A stretch of DNA of 64,000 nt from Corella eumyota. Its lineage: Eukaryota > Chordata > Ascidiacea > Phlebobranchia > Corellidae. A program made the position numbers and the translations under genes. The stretch spans positions 2,232,001 to 2,296,000 of the forward strand of contig OY720098.1 of NCBI GenBank assembly GCA_963082875.1, in the 5' to 3' direction. The notes below the pieces were generated by a model, which saw only the letters and a program-made list of their open reading frames with translations, was not told the DNA's origin and made no database searches. Every line of letters begins with the position of its first letter. Position 1 is the stretch's first letter. Of the stretch, positions 10,467 to 20,574 are shown in pieces.

Positions 10467-13400
10467 ATCATTTAAATGTGCAATTATCTTACTTTAAGCA
10501 AAATTTAAAAAAAAATGTTTTTAATTAAGAAAAATATAATATACAAATATCAATGTATTGATTTAAAATTCAATTTTAAACTTAAATTTTATGCAAATAT
10601 TTAGGTAATAAATTTAAAACATTATCACTAAGAAACAATTTTGTTTGAACAAACATGTGGATAACAAACTTATATTTTTTAATAGCTATGTACAGATCAG
10701 GCTTTAAAGCAAGAAGAGTTTGAAAACCAACATCAAAAAGCATTAGAAGAAGCCCTAAAATTACTCCCTTCTGGCCTTTCTAGGAACACTGGGTTTTTAA
10801 ATTTTATAAAGGATTTGCGTTGTAAACTTGAAACCCACAACAAGGAAAACAACAACGTAAGAATTGTAAAAGTTTAAGTTATATTATATTTCTTTATGGA
10901 TTATTAATTTATCCTAGAGTAAAATTGTTTTTAGCAAAATGTTTTATTTCTAAAATTTTTTTAGAAAATATTTAAAGCGCAAAGTAAATACAAAGAAGAA
11001 ATGGATAAGGTAGATTACCTCTCTTAAATAAAAATAAACAATTTTTTTAATACATTTTTAATTTCAAATTTAAAAATGGTAGAAAAGGTATAGTTAACAA
11101 AACTAAGTTAATTTTTTTATTTAACCTTTTTTTAACATTTAATTTGTCATATAAAGTCTGTTGTTGGCATTCAAAAATAATAACAAAAATTTAAGTATTG
11201 TAAATAGCTAAGAATTGTTCAAAATCTCTTTTTAATTTTTTTATACTTTAAAAATTGTAAGGTAACAGCGAAGGCTCTTTTGCAATTAAAAACTTTTTTA
11301 ACTAATTGGCAAACACAATTTTAAAGAATTAACAAATTTATAAAAAATTAGGTAACTATTTAGATTTGCAATAACCATTCTTTAAATGAAGAAGAATTAG
11401 AAACCCAACATGACAAAATAATAAATATTGTTAAAAAATTGCTTAACCCTGATCTTTTTGACAACTTGAACTTACAAGACTTTGTGCGAATAACCAAAAA
11501 TCAATTTATTAAAGATAACACAAGAAATTGGCAGGTATGTTAAATAAGTGTGTCGCAGTATTAAACTTAGTTATACAGTCTAACATTTTTGGTTGATTTT
11601 CACACATTTTATCCTTGATTAAAGAGCATAACAATGTAACAAAATTTATTTTATAAATTAGGCTGTAAGGTCACTCTTCTTTCATTAATTATACAGCAAA
11701 AATTTTATAGAATATAAATAAAAACATGTTAGGTTAAACAACAACAATTAAAAGTTCTTTATGCATTTTAAAACTATATTTAGATGAACAAAATTCTTAA
11801 AAAAGACTTAAAAGAAGTTGCAAACAAGAGCAATGAACTGGAACTAAATTTAGGAATCAGTCAAAGAAACTTAACAAAAAAAACACAGGTAAGTGCATTT
11901 TCGGAAAAGTCTGCATTACATTTAAGCTTTTACAATTTAATGTTTTAATTAATTTTCAAATAAAACTTTTAGACAATTGAAAACTTGACAAAACAAGTTG
12001 AAGAATTATCAGAAAAAAATAAAACAATTTCTCGAAAGTTACAACAAAAAGAAGACCAACTAAAACAAACAGAGAATGTATAAAACTAATTTAATAATTT
12101 TTTAACAAAAACTAATTAGAAACAAAATAAAAAAATTAATTTTACTATTTGGGCTAGGCATAGTATCCTGTTAACTGAATAACGGCCGATATTAACAAAA
12201 TAAACTGTAATAAAGTTAAACATTTTTTATTAAATCTTGTTTAAAAACTAATTTGGTAAATCATGAATTTATCATTCATTTAAATATTTTCATAGCAACA
12301 ACTATTGCGCATTTAAAAACATTTTATTAACAAATGTAGTTGAATATAACAACAAAAAGTATATACATTTCCTAATTTTTTTAACAGAGCAAAAAAGACC
12401 TTGCAACCGAACTACAAACATGGAAAGAAAATTATTCTCAAACAGAATCAAAACTAAAACAAACTCAAGATCAGTTAACAAACCAAGTCCAGGTAAACTG
12501 TAATAACTTTATGGTAATGAGTTAAATTCTTCAATTTTTTATTTAAATAAAATTATTGCAATACTATTTAGGAAACCAAAAAACTTGAAGATGAAATTCA
12601 AACATTACAGAGCAATATTCGAGGCATTACCCAAAAAAATCGAAAAGTAAATAAATGCATGTAACTTAAATCTATTTATTTAATAAAGGCAATTGTGATA
12701 TTTTACTTTTATAATTGCTGTTATTTCAATTATTCTAGAATATAAATATATTTGGTTAATGCCTGAAAGCAAGTATAAATAATATGTTTACAGTATTACA
12801 ACTCAAATGAGATTAAAATCAACCTTGAAGAAAAAGGTTTTCTTGGAAAAGGAGGTTTTGGTTGTGTGCGTCTTGGTTTTCTTAAACATTGTGGAGTTGT
12901 TACCATTAAAGCTATCTCATTAACGGGCTCTAATGACGAAATTAAACATAAAAAAGCAATGTAACTTGTTCGATATTTGATTCAATCATAATTCAAGTTT
13001 TCTCAATCATAAATTCAAATTTTCTCAAAATTTGTTAATTTAATAGGCATAATATAAACATAACCTTAATTTTTATTGAATTAATAACACAAAACAATTT
13101 TTTTATAAGAATTATGCACGAAATTGATATGTGTCTACGAGCCAGTCACTCTGGTATAGTCAGTTACATTGGCTATACAGAATGGGGGCCATATCCACAA
13201 ACAACTGGAATTATCATTGAGTACATGCAGTGTGGTGACCTTAAAACTTTAATGGTGACAAAAGCAAATACCATTAATATACCAATAGTTGTAAGGCTAC
13301 AATTTGCTTTTGACATTGCATGTGGACTTTCCTTTCTCCACAATTAGGAAAATGATCAAAGAATGACACATGGAGACTTGAAGATCGAAAATATTCTTCT

Positions 13401-13968
13401 TACAAGTGATCTACGATGCAAAATCTCAGATTTCGGCGGAGCTGACTTTGCAACTGTTACTGATCTTGGTCAATCTAGTGTTGTCCCAGCAGAAAGAAGG
13501 GGAGAGCATACTTGGCTCTATACAGCTCCAGAGAGATTAGAAGACATGGGGTTAAAAGTTACAACAGCTATGGATGTGTACAGCTTTGCCATGATGCTCT
13601 TCATGATTCTTGCCCGCCGGCCTTCGTGGATAAAAGGTGAAAACATTAAAAGGGAAGAACATGTTAGTTCGGTGAAAAGGGGAGAACGCCCAAATTTGCA
13701 AGAGATCACAAATTTGGAAAACTCAGTTTTCCCCCAAGATGGCAAACTTGTCACATTCCTCCAAGATCAAATGCAAAAGTGTTGGAATAAATATCCAAAA
13801 TCTCGTCCCAAAATGATCGACATAAGAGATCAAATTGACACAGAGCTTGCACAGCAAAGTGATGTGGAAATAAAACAACATGTCTTAAACATAATCAAGG
13901 AAATAAAAATTTCGACACCGTTTAAATCTACCACCTCCTTTGAGCCAATTGAAAACTACAGACTTTAA

Positions 13969-14902
13969 TATTCCCGGAGACTTTTTGCTTTATCAACATG
14001 TTTCTTATTAACAAGAACTATTAACAAGAGGGAAACTATTAACTGTAGATAAAGCTTCATGCATAACAGTCTGTTTTTATTGCAATTATATACTTTTTGT
14101 TGAATATTAACAGTGCAAAAATGTTAAAATCTAATGATCGACTACATTTAACCCCTATTTTTATAGTAATGGGAAGCACATTACCAACATCACACTTAAC
14201 CAGAATTCCTTGCATAACCTGTACATAGTAGAACAGCGACTTTGCCACAAAAAAAAAATAATCTATACACTTTTTATTGACCTGATTAAAAAGACATTCG
14301 CCACTTTAAGATACTAATTAAGAATTAGTTGTTAATTGCAGCATGGCGCTCTTAATCTAACAAAATATGTGGTGTTGCATTAATCTAGCTATCAAGCTGA
14401 TTTTGTAATCTAACTTGTAATCAAATTATTTTTTATCGCTTTGCAAATTAAAATACGTATAAAAATATTACAAAAAAAATCAACTAGTTATGTTAACCAT
14501 TGTAAATAAAAAATGATTTGACAAAATACTTTTGATTTTAGAATATAATTTTCTATAATATAAAGAAGAAAACTTTGTGTAAACTAGATTTAAAAGAAGA
14601 AAGCTAGATTACTTCTATCATCAAAGCAAGATCGCCTGCTAAAACATCAGCCAAGAACATTTATTTGTATTGTTTGGTATAAGTCTGGCAAAAATTTATT
14701 AAATTAGAAAATTGATAGCAAAATATACAGTCAGACAGTTTTTCCATTAGCTGTAGGCTTTATGGAACACAAATGTTTAAACATAAGATTAATTGTTTTT
14801 AATAGTTTTTTTAATAAATCATTCTAGTTTATAATTAGATGTAAAAAGTAGGGTATCGAGAGCGGGACCTGAAGATTCGGCCGTAAAAAGATTCGGTCAG
14901 AA
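13969..14902 (+). other. 3' UTR and flank of kinase A, head of a tandem repeat unit
   Basis: No gene. The sequence after the stop codon (TATTCCCGGAGACTTTTTGC and onward) recurs after each kinase or kinase fragment (15457, 26316, 27806, 29263, 43402). With the truncated exon that follows it forms a unit of about 1.49 kb. It ends in a TTCGGCC-rich junction at 14872-14900. Confidence 0.65.
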
Positions 14903-15456
14903 GATGCAAAATCTCAGATTTTGGTGGGGCTAACTTTGTAACCATTACTGATCCTAGTCAATGTAGTGTTGTCCCAGCAAAAAGAAGGGAAGAGCATACT
15001 TGGCTCTATACAGCTCCAGAATAATTAAAAAACATGGGGTTAAAAGTTACGACAGCAATGGATGTGTACAGCTTTGCCATGATGCTCTTCATGATTCTTG
15101 CTCGCCAGCCTTCGTGGATAAAAGGTGAAAACATTGAAAGGGAAGAACATGTTGGTTTGGTGAAAAGGAGAAAACGCCCAAATTTGCAAGAGATCGCAAA
15201 TTTGGAAAAGTCAGTTTCCCCCCAAGATGGCAAACTTGTCACATTCCTTTAAGATCAAATGCAAAAGTGTTGGAATCAAGATCCGAAATCTCGTCCCAAG
15301 ATGATCGACATAAGAGATCAAATTGACACAGAGCTTGCCAGACAAGGTGATGTGGAAATAAAGCATCATGTGGTGAATATCATTGAAAAAATGAAAATTT
15401 TGACACCATTTAAATCTACCACTTCCTTTGAGCCGATTGAAAACTACAGACAATAA
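14903..15456 (+). pseudogene. truncated kinase copy A' (last-exon fragment)
   Basis: Begins inside the last kinase exon, just before the DFG motif (GATGCAAAATCTCAGATTTTGG), and runs to the normal C-terminus (FEPIENYRQ). The APE region is broken by stop codons (CCAGAATAATTAAAAAAC), and a further TAA at 15250-15252 lies before MQKCW. It has no N-lobe, no catalytic loop and no start, so it cannot encode a kinase. It is an ancient tandem duplicate of the gene A 3' end, offset about 1488 bp. Confidence 0.85.
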
Positions 15457-15740
15457 GAGATTTTTTGCTTAATCAACATTTTCCTTAGTAACAAAAACTA
15501 TTAACATGAGAGAAATTGTTAACAATTGAAAAAGCCTTATGCATAACAATATGCATTTATTGCAATGATATACTTTTTAATGATTATTTACAGTTAATAA
15601 AAGTTTAAAATTCATTGATCGGGTACATATAACCCCTATTCCTATGGGCACCATATTACTAACTTAACCAGAAATCGCCACATAACCTGTACATAGAAGG
15701 CTTTGCAACAAACAAAAAACAATTTGTACATTCATTATCG
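15457..15740 (+). other. 3' flank of A', interrupted by the fold-back element
   Basis: Repeat of the kinase 3' flank (ACTATTAACATGAGAGAAA and onward). It continues on the far side of the fold-back element at 17551 with CTTCATTATCGCTATAG and onward, showing that the element inserted here. Confidence 0.6.
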
Positions 15741-17550
15741 GTAACCAGACACTTCGGCCCCCGGACACTTCGGCCCAATTTTTTTTTTCAAAACAGCGGG
15801 GATTTGGCATTTTAATTACCGCGAGAAATTTTATTTTCGCGTAGTTATATACAGTTTTTTAGACAGTATTTGAAACAAAATAAGCAGTAAATTAATATAT
15901 TTTGTTTAATAATAATGTGCAAGAACATGTTATCTTTCTTTTGCCGTGTCAATTTTTAAATTTTACAAACTAAAACCTATAAAAAACTAATTTTGAAAGC
16001 GCGCGCTTTTAGGTGACGGAGGACAATGCATAATGATATCTCGTATTTTGCCAATTAATGCCGCCTTTCCAAACAATATTTGAAGAAAATAGAGCGTTAA
16101 TTTTTTATTTTTTACACTGAGGATTATGCATAAATATGTTATCTTTCTTTTCCCGTGTCAATTTTTTAATTTTACAAACTAAAACTTATAAAAAACTTAT
16201 TTTGAAAGCGCGCGCTTTTAGGTGACACAAGACGATGATGCATTATGATATCACGTGTTTTGCGAAATAGGGCCGTCTTTCTAAACGATATTTGAAGAAA
16301 ATAGATCATTAATTAATCATTTTTTACACTGAGGAATGTGCATAAATATGTTATTAGTTATTGTCCGTGTTAATGTATATAAATTTATATACTAAAACAC
16401 AAAGAATAAAACGTTTAAAGAGTTGCCAAAAGATTTGTCCTGCAAAAAAACGGCGGTAAGTCGGCGATGAAATTCCCGTGTATAAAGTCAGCGTAAGACC
16501 ATATTTTACCGATATTCAAAATAAAATTTTGCATAAAGTACAGTATATATAAAAGTTTTTATTGGTTGTTACGTTAATGACATATGTTAGTCATAAAATT
16601 TTGCAGGCCAAAAGCACCCATCTTTCTTTCGTTTTAAAAAAAGGTTTTTGAAACAAAAATCTTTAAAAAAATAAATATTTCAAAAACCAACATATGTTAT
16701 TAACGTAACAACCAATAAAAACTTTTATATATACTGTACTTTATGCAAAATTTTATTTTGAATATCGGTAAAATATGGTCTTACGCTGACTTTATACACG
16801 GGAATTTCATCGCCGACTTACCGCCGTTTTTTTGCAGGACAAATCTTTTGGCAACTCTTTAAACGTTTTATTCTTTGTGTTTTAGTATATAAATTTATAT
16901 ACATTAACACGGACAATAACTAATAACATATTTATGCACATTCCTCAGTGTAAAAAATGATTAATTAATGATCTATTTTCTTCAAATATCGTTTAGAAAG
17001 ACGGCCCTATTTCGCAAAACACGTGATATCATAATGCATCATCGTCTTGTGTCACCTAAAAGCGCGCGCTTTCAAAATAAGTTTTTTATAAGTTTTAGTT
17101 CGTAAAATTAAAAAATTGACACGGGAAAAGAAAGATAACATATTTATGCATAATCCTCAGTGTAAAAAATAAAAAATTAACGCTCTATTTTCTTTAAATA
17201 TTGTTTGGAAAGGCGGCATTATTTGGCAAAATACGAGATATCATTATGCATTGTCCTCCGTCACCTAAAAGCGCGCGCTTTCAAAATTAGTTTTTTATAG
17301 GTTTTAGTTTGTAAAATTTAAAAATTGACACGGCAAAAGAAAGATAACATGTTCTTGCACATTATTATTAAACAAAAAATATTAATTTACTGCTTATTTT
17401 GTTTCAAATACTGTCTAAAAAACTGTATATAACTACGCGAAAATAAAATTTCTCGCGGTAATTAAAATGCCAAATCCCCGCTGTTTTGAAAAAAAAATTT
17501 TGGCCGAAGTGTCTTGGCCGAAGTGTCTGGGGGCCGAAGTGTCTGGCATT
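15741..17550. mobile_element. fold-back DNA element with about 850-bp inverted arms
   Basis: Two arms (about 15745-16590 and 16690-17546) are inverted copies with only a few differences, around an approximately 100-bp unique centre. Ends read CCAGACACTTCGGCC, repeated two or three times per end. A 10-bp repeat TTCATTATCG flanks both sides (15731-15740 and 17551-17560), consistent with a target-site duplication. Each arm holds three tandem units of about 210 bp (GTTATCTTTCTTTT at 15928, 16138 and 16349) with GCGCGCGC cores. There is no ORF, so it depends on a transposase elsewhere. Long inverted arms and a 9-10-bp duplication suggest a Mutator-like family, but this is tentative. High arm identity means recent insertion or gene conversion between arms. 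Confidence 0.85.
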
Positions 17551-17890
17551 CTTCATTATCGCTATAGTAAACTGATTAGTCATTACAGCATAGCGCTAAT
17601 ATTTAAAACAAAATGTTTATTATTACATCAATTAAGCTGATCTTGAAACTTAACTTGCAATTAAATGATTTTTTATCGCTTTGCAAATTGAAATAAGTGT
17701 TTTGCCATACTACAATAAATGTATGAACAGATTAATGTTACCATCCTTCCTGGCTGCCTGTTGTTTTATTAGTGTTAGTGCAACAAATGCAAACTATTGG
17801 ACTACTAATTAATATATAAAAATAGGTTGTTAAATGCAACCAAACTAATTAAATTTCACAATCAAAACCATATAAATAAAAAAAGAAAAT
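17551..17890 (+). other. continuation of the A' 3' flank
   Basis: Resumes the kinase 3'-flank homology (ATTTTTTATCGCTTTGCAAATT also at 14428). No gene. Confidence 0.5.
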
Positions 17891-17901
17891 AACTTAAATA
17901 G

Positions 17902-18025
17902 GTATCCAGACATTTTGGCCTGTGGACCTCTCGGCACAGACACCTCGGCCCGAAGATTCTTTTCAAAACAGCGGGCCATTTGCACTTTAATCACCGCAGA
18001 AAATTTTATAATCGCGTATTCATAA
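17902..18025. mobile_element. diverged end fragment of the fold-back family
   Basis: GGTATCCAGACATTTTGGCC, then CCTCGGCC, TCAAAACAGCGGG and a TTTAATCACCGC stretch match the left 100 bp of the 15741 element with many changes. Only one end is present. Confidence 0.65.
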
Positions 18026-18117
18026 TCAAATAAAACTTTACAAAACAAACTTTGTGGCCCATGTACATAATTTCAATTGCCAGTGAATTCAAAATTTCGT
18101 AAAGCAGATTATTTTAT

Positions 18118-18360
18118 CATCGGTTGTTATTCAAAGATATATTTAAATTACTATCAAACAAAAAACCTTGTGACATCATATTACAAATATACGTTAGTAT
18201 TTTGCCAGTATTTAAACGTCCTATATTTACTTGCTTCGTTCTGCAGACAACGATGAAAATTATAACATTTTTTAAATAAGATTTAAAATAAATAATGCAG
18301 AAAACTAATGGTGGGCAAATGTACATAAAAAGAAATTAGTTTTACATTTTTAAAACAAGT
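18118..18360. repeat. repeat shared with 35385-35600
   Basis: ACCTTGTGACATCATATTA, ATATACGTTAGTATTTTGCC and onward recur almost unchanged after the LTR element near 35388. It marks the left part of the duplicated segments B and C, which share more upstream sequence with each other than with A. Short ORFs here have no recognisable product. Confidence 0.6.
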
Positions 18361-18428
18361 TAAGGCATCAATAAAAAAATAAAAGAAACTCTAGTAGGCT
18401 ATGTATGCATTTTTGTACAATTTAACGC

Positions 18429-18681
18429 CCGTTCACACTGCGTACGCAACGTAACCAAATGCAAACTTGCGCAACCATTTAAAATGAACAGACTCGTTCA
18501 CACGTACGAAATTTTGCAAAAGTTACGTAAGATTTCGTAAAGTTTTGTGGCTAGAGCAAAATTTACGCAAGATTTCGTAAGCGGTAAACTTTTATTAAAT
18601 ATTTTATATAAAAATTAAAAAAAATTTCTAGAACTCGTAAAGTACTTAACGCAACGTTACCCTGTCGTGTTAACAGGCCTT
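18429..18681. mobile_element. possible MITE
   Basis: Begins GCCCGTTCACACTGCGTACG and ends with GTGTTAACAGGC, an imperfect inverted match. It is rich in AACGTAAC-like motifs and has no ORF. A truncated relative is at about 35652-35720. Target duplication not seen. Confidence 0.35.
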
Positions 18682-18928
18682 TATCCTCAATGTCGGAGGG
18701 TAGATCCTAGGCCCTTAACATAAGGTTACACTTGTTACCTCGACCAAGTTTTATATTGACTTATAGGCAGTTTGGGACATTATTAATAAAACGATATATT
18801 TTAGTCTCGGAAGCATAACGTAACGTTTGTAACACCTTAGTCAAGAAGCTACGACATCAAAGTGGTGATCAAACTTTTAATCTCATATTGTTAAGCCTAG
18901 TGTTTTAATCACTACCTCACGCCAGGCC
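18677..18928 (-). repeat. old SINE copy of segment B
   Basis: Tail (CCTTTATCCTCAATG) at left and a worn tRNA head (CTGGCGTGAGGTAGTG in reverse complement) at right. It is the equivalent of the copy at 5222-5455. Confidence 0.7.
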
Positions 18929-18930
18929 AC

Positions 18931-19110
18931 TACATATTTATTTAAAGCAAAAGTGGACAAATAACAATATTATTGTTTTTTTTAAAGCTACAGTGGAAAC
19001 TTTAATTTGATAAAAACAAAATTTACACTTTACTATAAGAATTATAATTTTGATCATTTTACTCGTATATTTACCTTAAATATTGTTTAATTTTGTGTAA
19101 TATAACATAC
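18931..19110 (+). pseudogene. relic of the Ly6-type last exon (segment B)
   Basis: GTGGAAACTTTAATTTGATAAAAAC, ACTATAAGAATTATAATTTTG and the hydrophobic-tail codons align with 5520-5640. The first cysteine codons are lost and stops are present. It is a passenger of the segmental duplication. Confidence 0.65.
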
Positions 19111-19998
19111 AATAAAACTTAATTATTTAAGTTTATTTAGAAAATCGGCTAATATAGTTAATTTGTTTCAAATTTCTTTTTATTATATTTTGTTTTAATT
19201 TTTTTTATTAAATTCCTAATTTAAGAATAAATTGTTAAGTCGTATAGTTTTAAATATAGTGCATATAATAAATGAAAAAAATTCTTTTTTTTATGTCACA
19301 GGTATTTTAAGTAGCAAAATATTAAATTATATAAATAACAAAGCAGTTCAGTTTTTAAACGTAGATTAACTTAACGCGCTTTTAATTGCTTAAGACACAA
19401 ATAAGATGAGCAACAATATTAACAAAGTTATATTTTAGTAGTGCCAATTGCAAATTTGTTTTACAGGTATTGGGTATAATCGGTACAGTACCTTACACAT
19501 TGCCACAAGTGAGAAACGCACCTTTAGCTTTAAAGTGAAACGCGAGTCTGTACTCTTTTGTTTTTAGTTACACCATCTTTTGTATTATATTAAAACAATA
19601 GAGCGTTACAAGCACAATTTCTTTTTTTAGATCTTGTTTTTTGAAATTGAATTAGCCTAAGCTTTAAACTATAGAAATAGGTGAGGTTTATAGCTGTTAA
19701 ACTACAATATCAATTAAAATAAGAGATACATTTATTTTTTGAAAAATAAAATCATTGAATAATATATGTGATACCTAGAAACAAGTATAACTAAAATATA
19801 TATTGAATTTTTGTTAATAATGTTTTACTTTTAGTAAGTTTAAACGGAAGGTTTAAATAAAACCATTTGAATAATTGTTCTAGCAAGAAAAAGTAGACAT
19901 TTCCACCAATATTAAATTACTGTAAAAAGGTAGCGTTGGTAAGAATATTTCAAGTTTTTAACAAAACCTTACTTTTTTAATTAATTTATAACATGCAA
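19111..19998. other. upstream region of kinase B
   Basis: No gene. Homologous to 36000-36800 and partly to 5900-6900, with shared blocks such as GTATTGGGTATAATCGGTAC and GAATAATTGTTCTAGCAAG. It probably holds the distal promoter. Confidence 0.45.
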
Positions 19999-20513
19999 AG
20001 GTGGGCACAAAATTGATCGTTAATTAACAAAGTTTAGTTTTTCGTAAAAATTTAACTTTTAAGTTAACTTTAAAACTCGTTATCGGACTTGTGCACTTTT
20101 GTTAAATTGTGGTTTTATTAAATTAAGTCTTTTTCAATATTTTACAAGTAAATTTGAGGTAATATAGGTATTTATTTATGTTTAATATGGCCGTTTACCG
20201 GGTTTAAACGTCGGATTGTTTAAACGATGTTTGTAACTACTACCGGGCCGATGTTATTTGGGCATTATTTCAGTTTTAAAAAGTTTTTTTTAACTTACGT
20301 TTGTGTAGTTAAAATATCAACTAAGATAAAATTGATCCTTTTTTAAAAACGGGTCATTTCTTGGTTTGTTTAAATAAAATTTTAACGTTAACGGTTATCG
20401 ATAACTTCGGTTACATTTCGTTTAATTTAAATTATAAATGTTAACAAAGTTAATGTATTTTGCAACGAATTACCATTTTGCGAAGTTACATTTTCGGTTA
20501 ACTGTGCCCAGCT
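19999..20513. mobile_element. non-autonomous TIR element (copy upstream of kinase B)
   Basis: AGGTGGGCAC at left and GTGCCCAGCT at right (one end base changed). Same element and position as 6913-7431. Confidence 0.6.
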
Positions 20514-20562
20514 ATAATAATATGTATACAACAAACACCTTATAAAATATAAATTGTTTAAA

Positions 20563-20574
20563 TTTTTTTCTTAG
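20563..20574 (+). promoter_or_regulatory. conserved splice acceptor upstream of start codon, kinase B
   Basis: TTTTTTTCTTAG precedes the 34-nt leader and ATG at 20609. Same arrangement as in A and C. Confidence 0.4.

Larger units (their letters stand above)
7493..13968 (+). pseudogene. kinase family copy A: coiled-coil protein kinase with microexon array, nonsense in kinase domain
   Basis: Exons: 7527-7539 (ATG), 7667-7677, seven putative 3-nt exons (see array), 9266-9310, 9529-9696, 9773-9817, 10080-10250, 10416-10460 (GC donor), 10686-10856, 10965-11009, 11364-11534, 11784-11888, 11973-12077, 12388-12492, 12572-12646, 12794-12960 and 13110-13968. They encode MSDEGPSR, one residue per microexon, four 56-57-residue modules (FCINRALTDEEFENQH and relatives) alternating with 15-residue exons, about 130 residues of coiled coil, then a kinase domain. 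P-loop GKGGFGCV, Lys in TIKAI, HGDLKIEN, DFG and APE are all present. A TAG at 13345-13347 interrupts the kinase domain where B and C have TTG (HNL). The last acceptor also reads AAG rather than TAG or CAG. The start, coil and C-terminal parts stay open, so inactivation looks recent; a truncated coiled-coil product remains possible. Confidence 0.75.

Noticed and set aside
13518-13754. A 78-codon antisense ORF (MTSLPSWG...) that recurs opposite every kinase copy (13518, 15006, 25865, 27355, 42951)
   Set aside because: It lies opposite the conserved kinase exon and its recurrence follows from duplication of that exon. It also persists in broken copies, so it is not evidence for an antisense gene.
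16592-16688. A gene or regulatory RNA in the centre of the fold-back element
   Set aside because: Only about 100 bp of A/T runs lie between the arms, and no ORF crosses them.
18117-18326. 69-codon minus-strand ORF, with a relative at 35360-35572
   Set aside because: Shared because the DNA is duplicated; the two frames differ in ends and no motif is seen.
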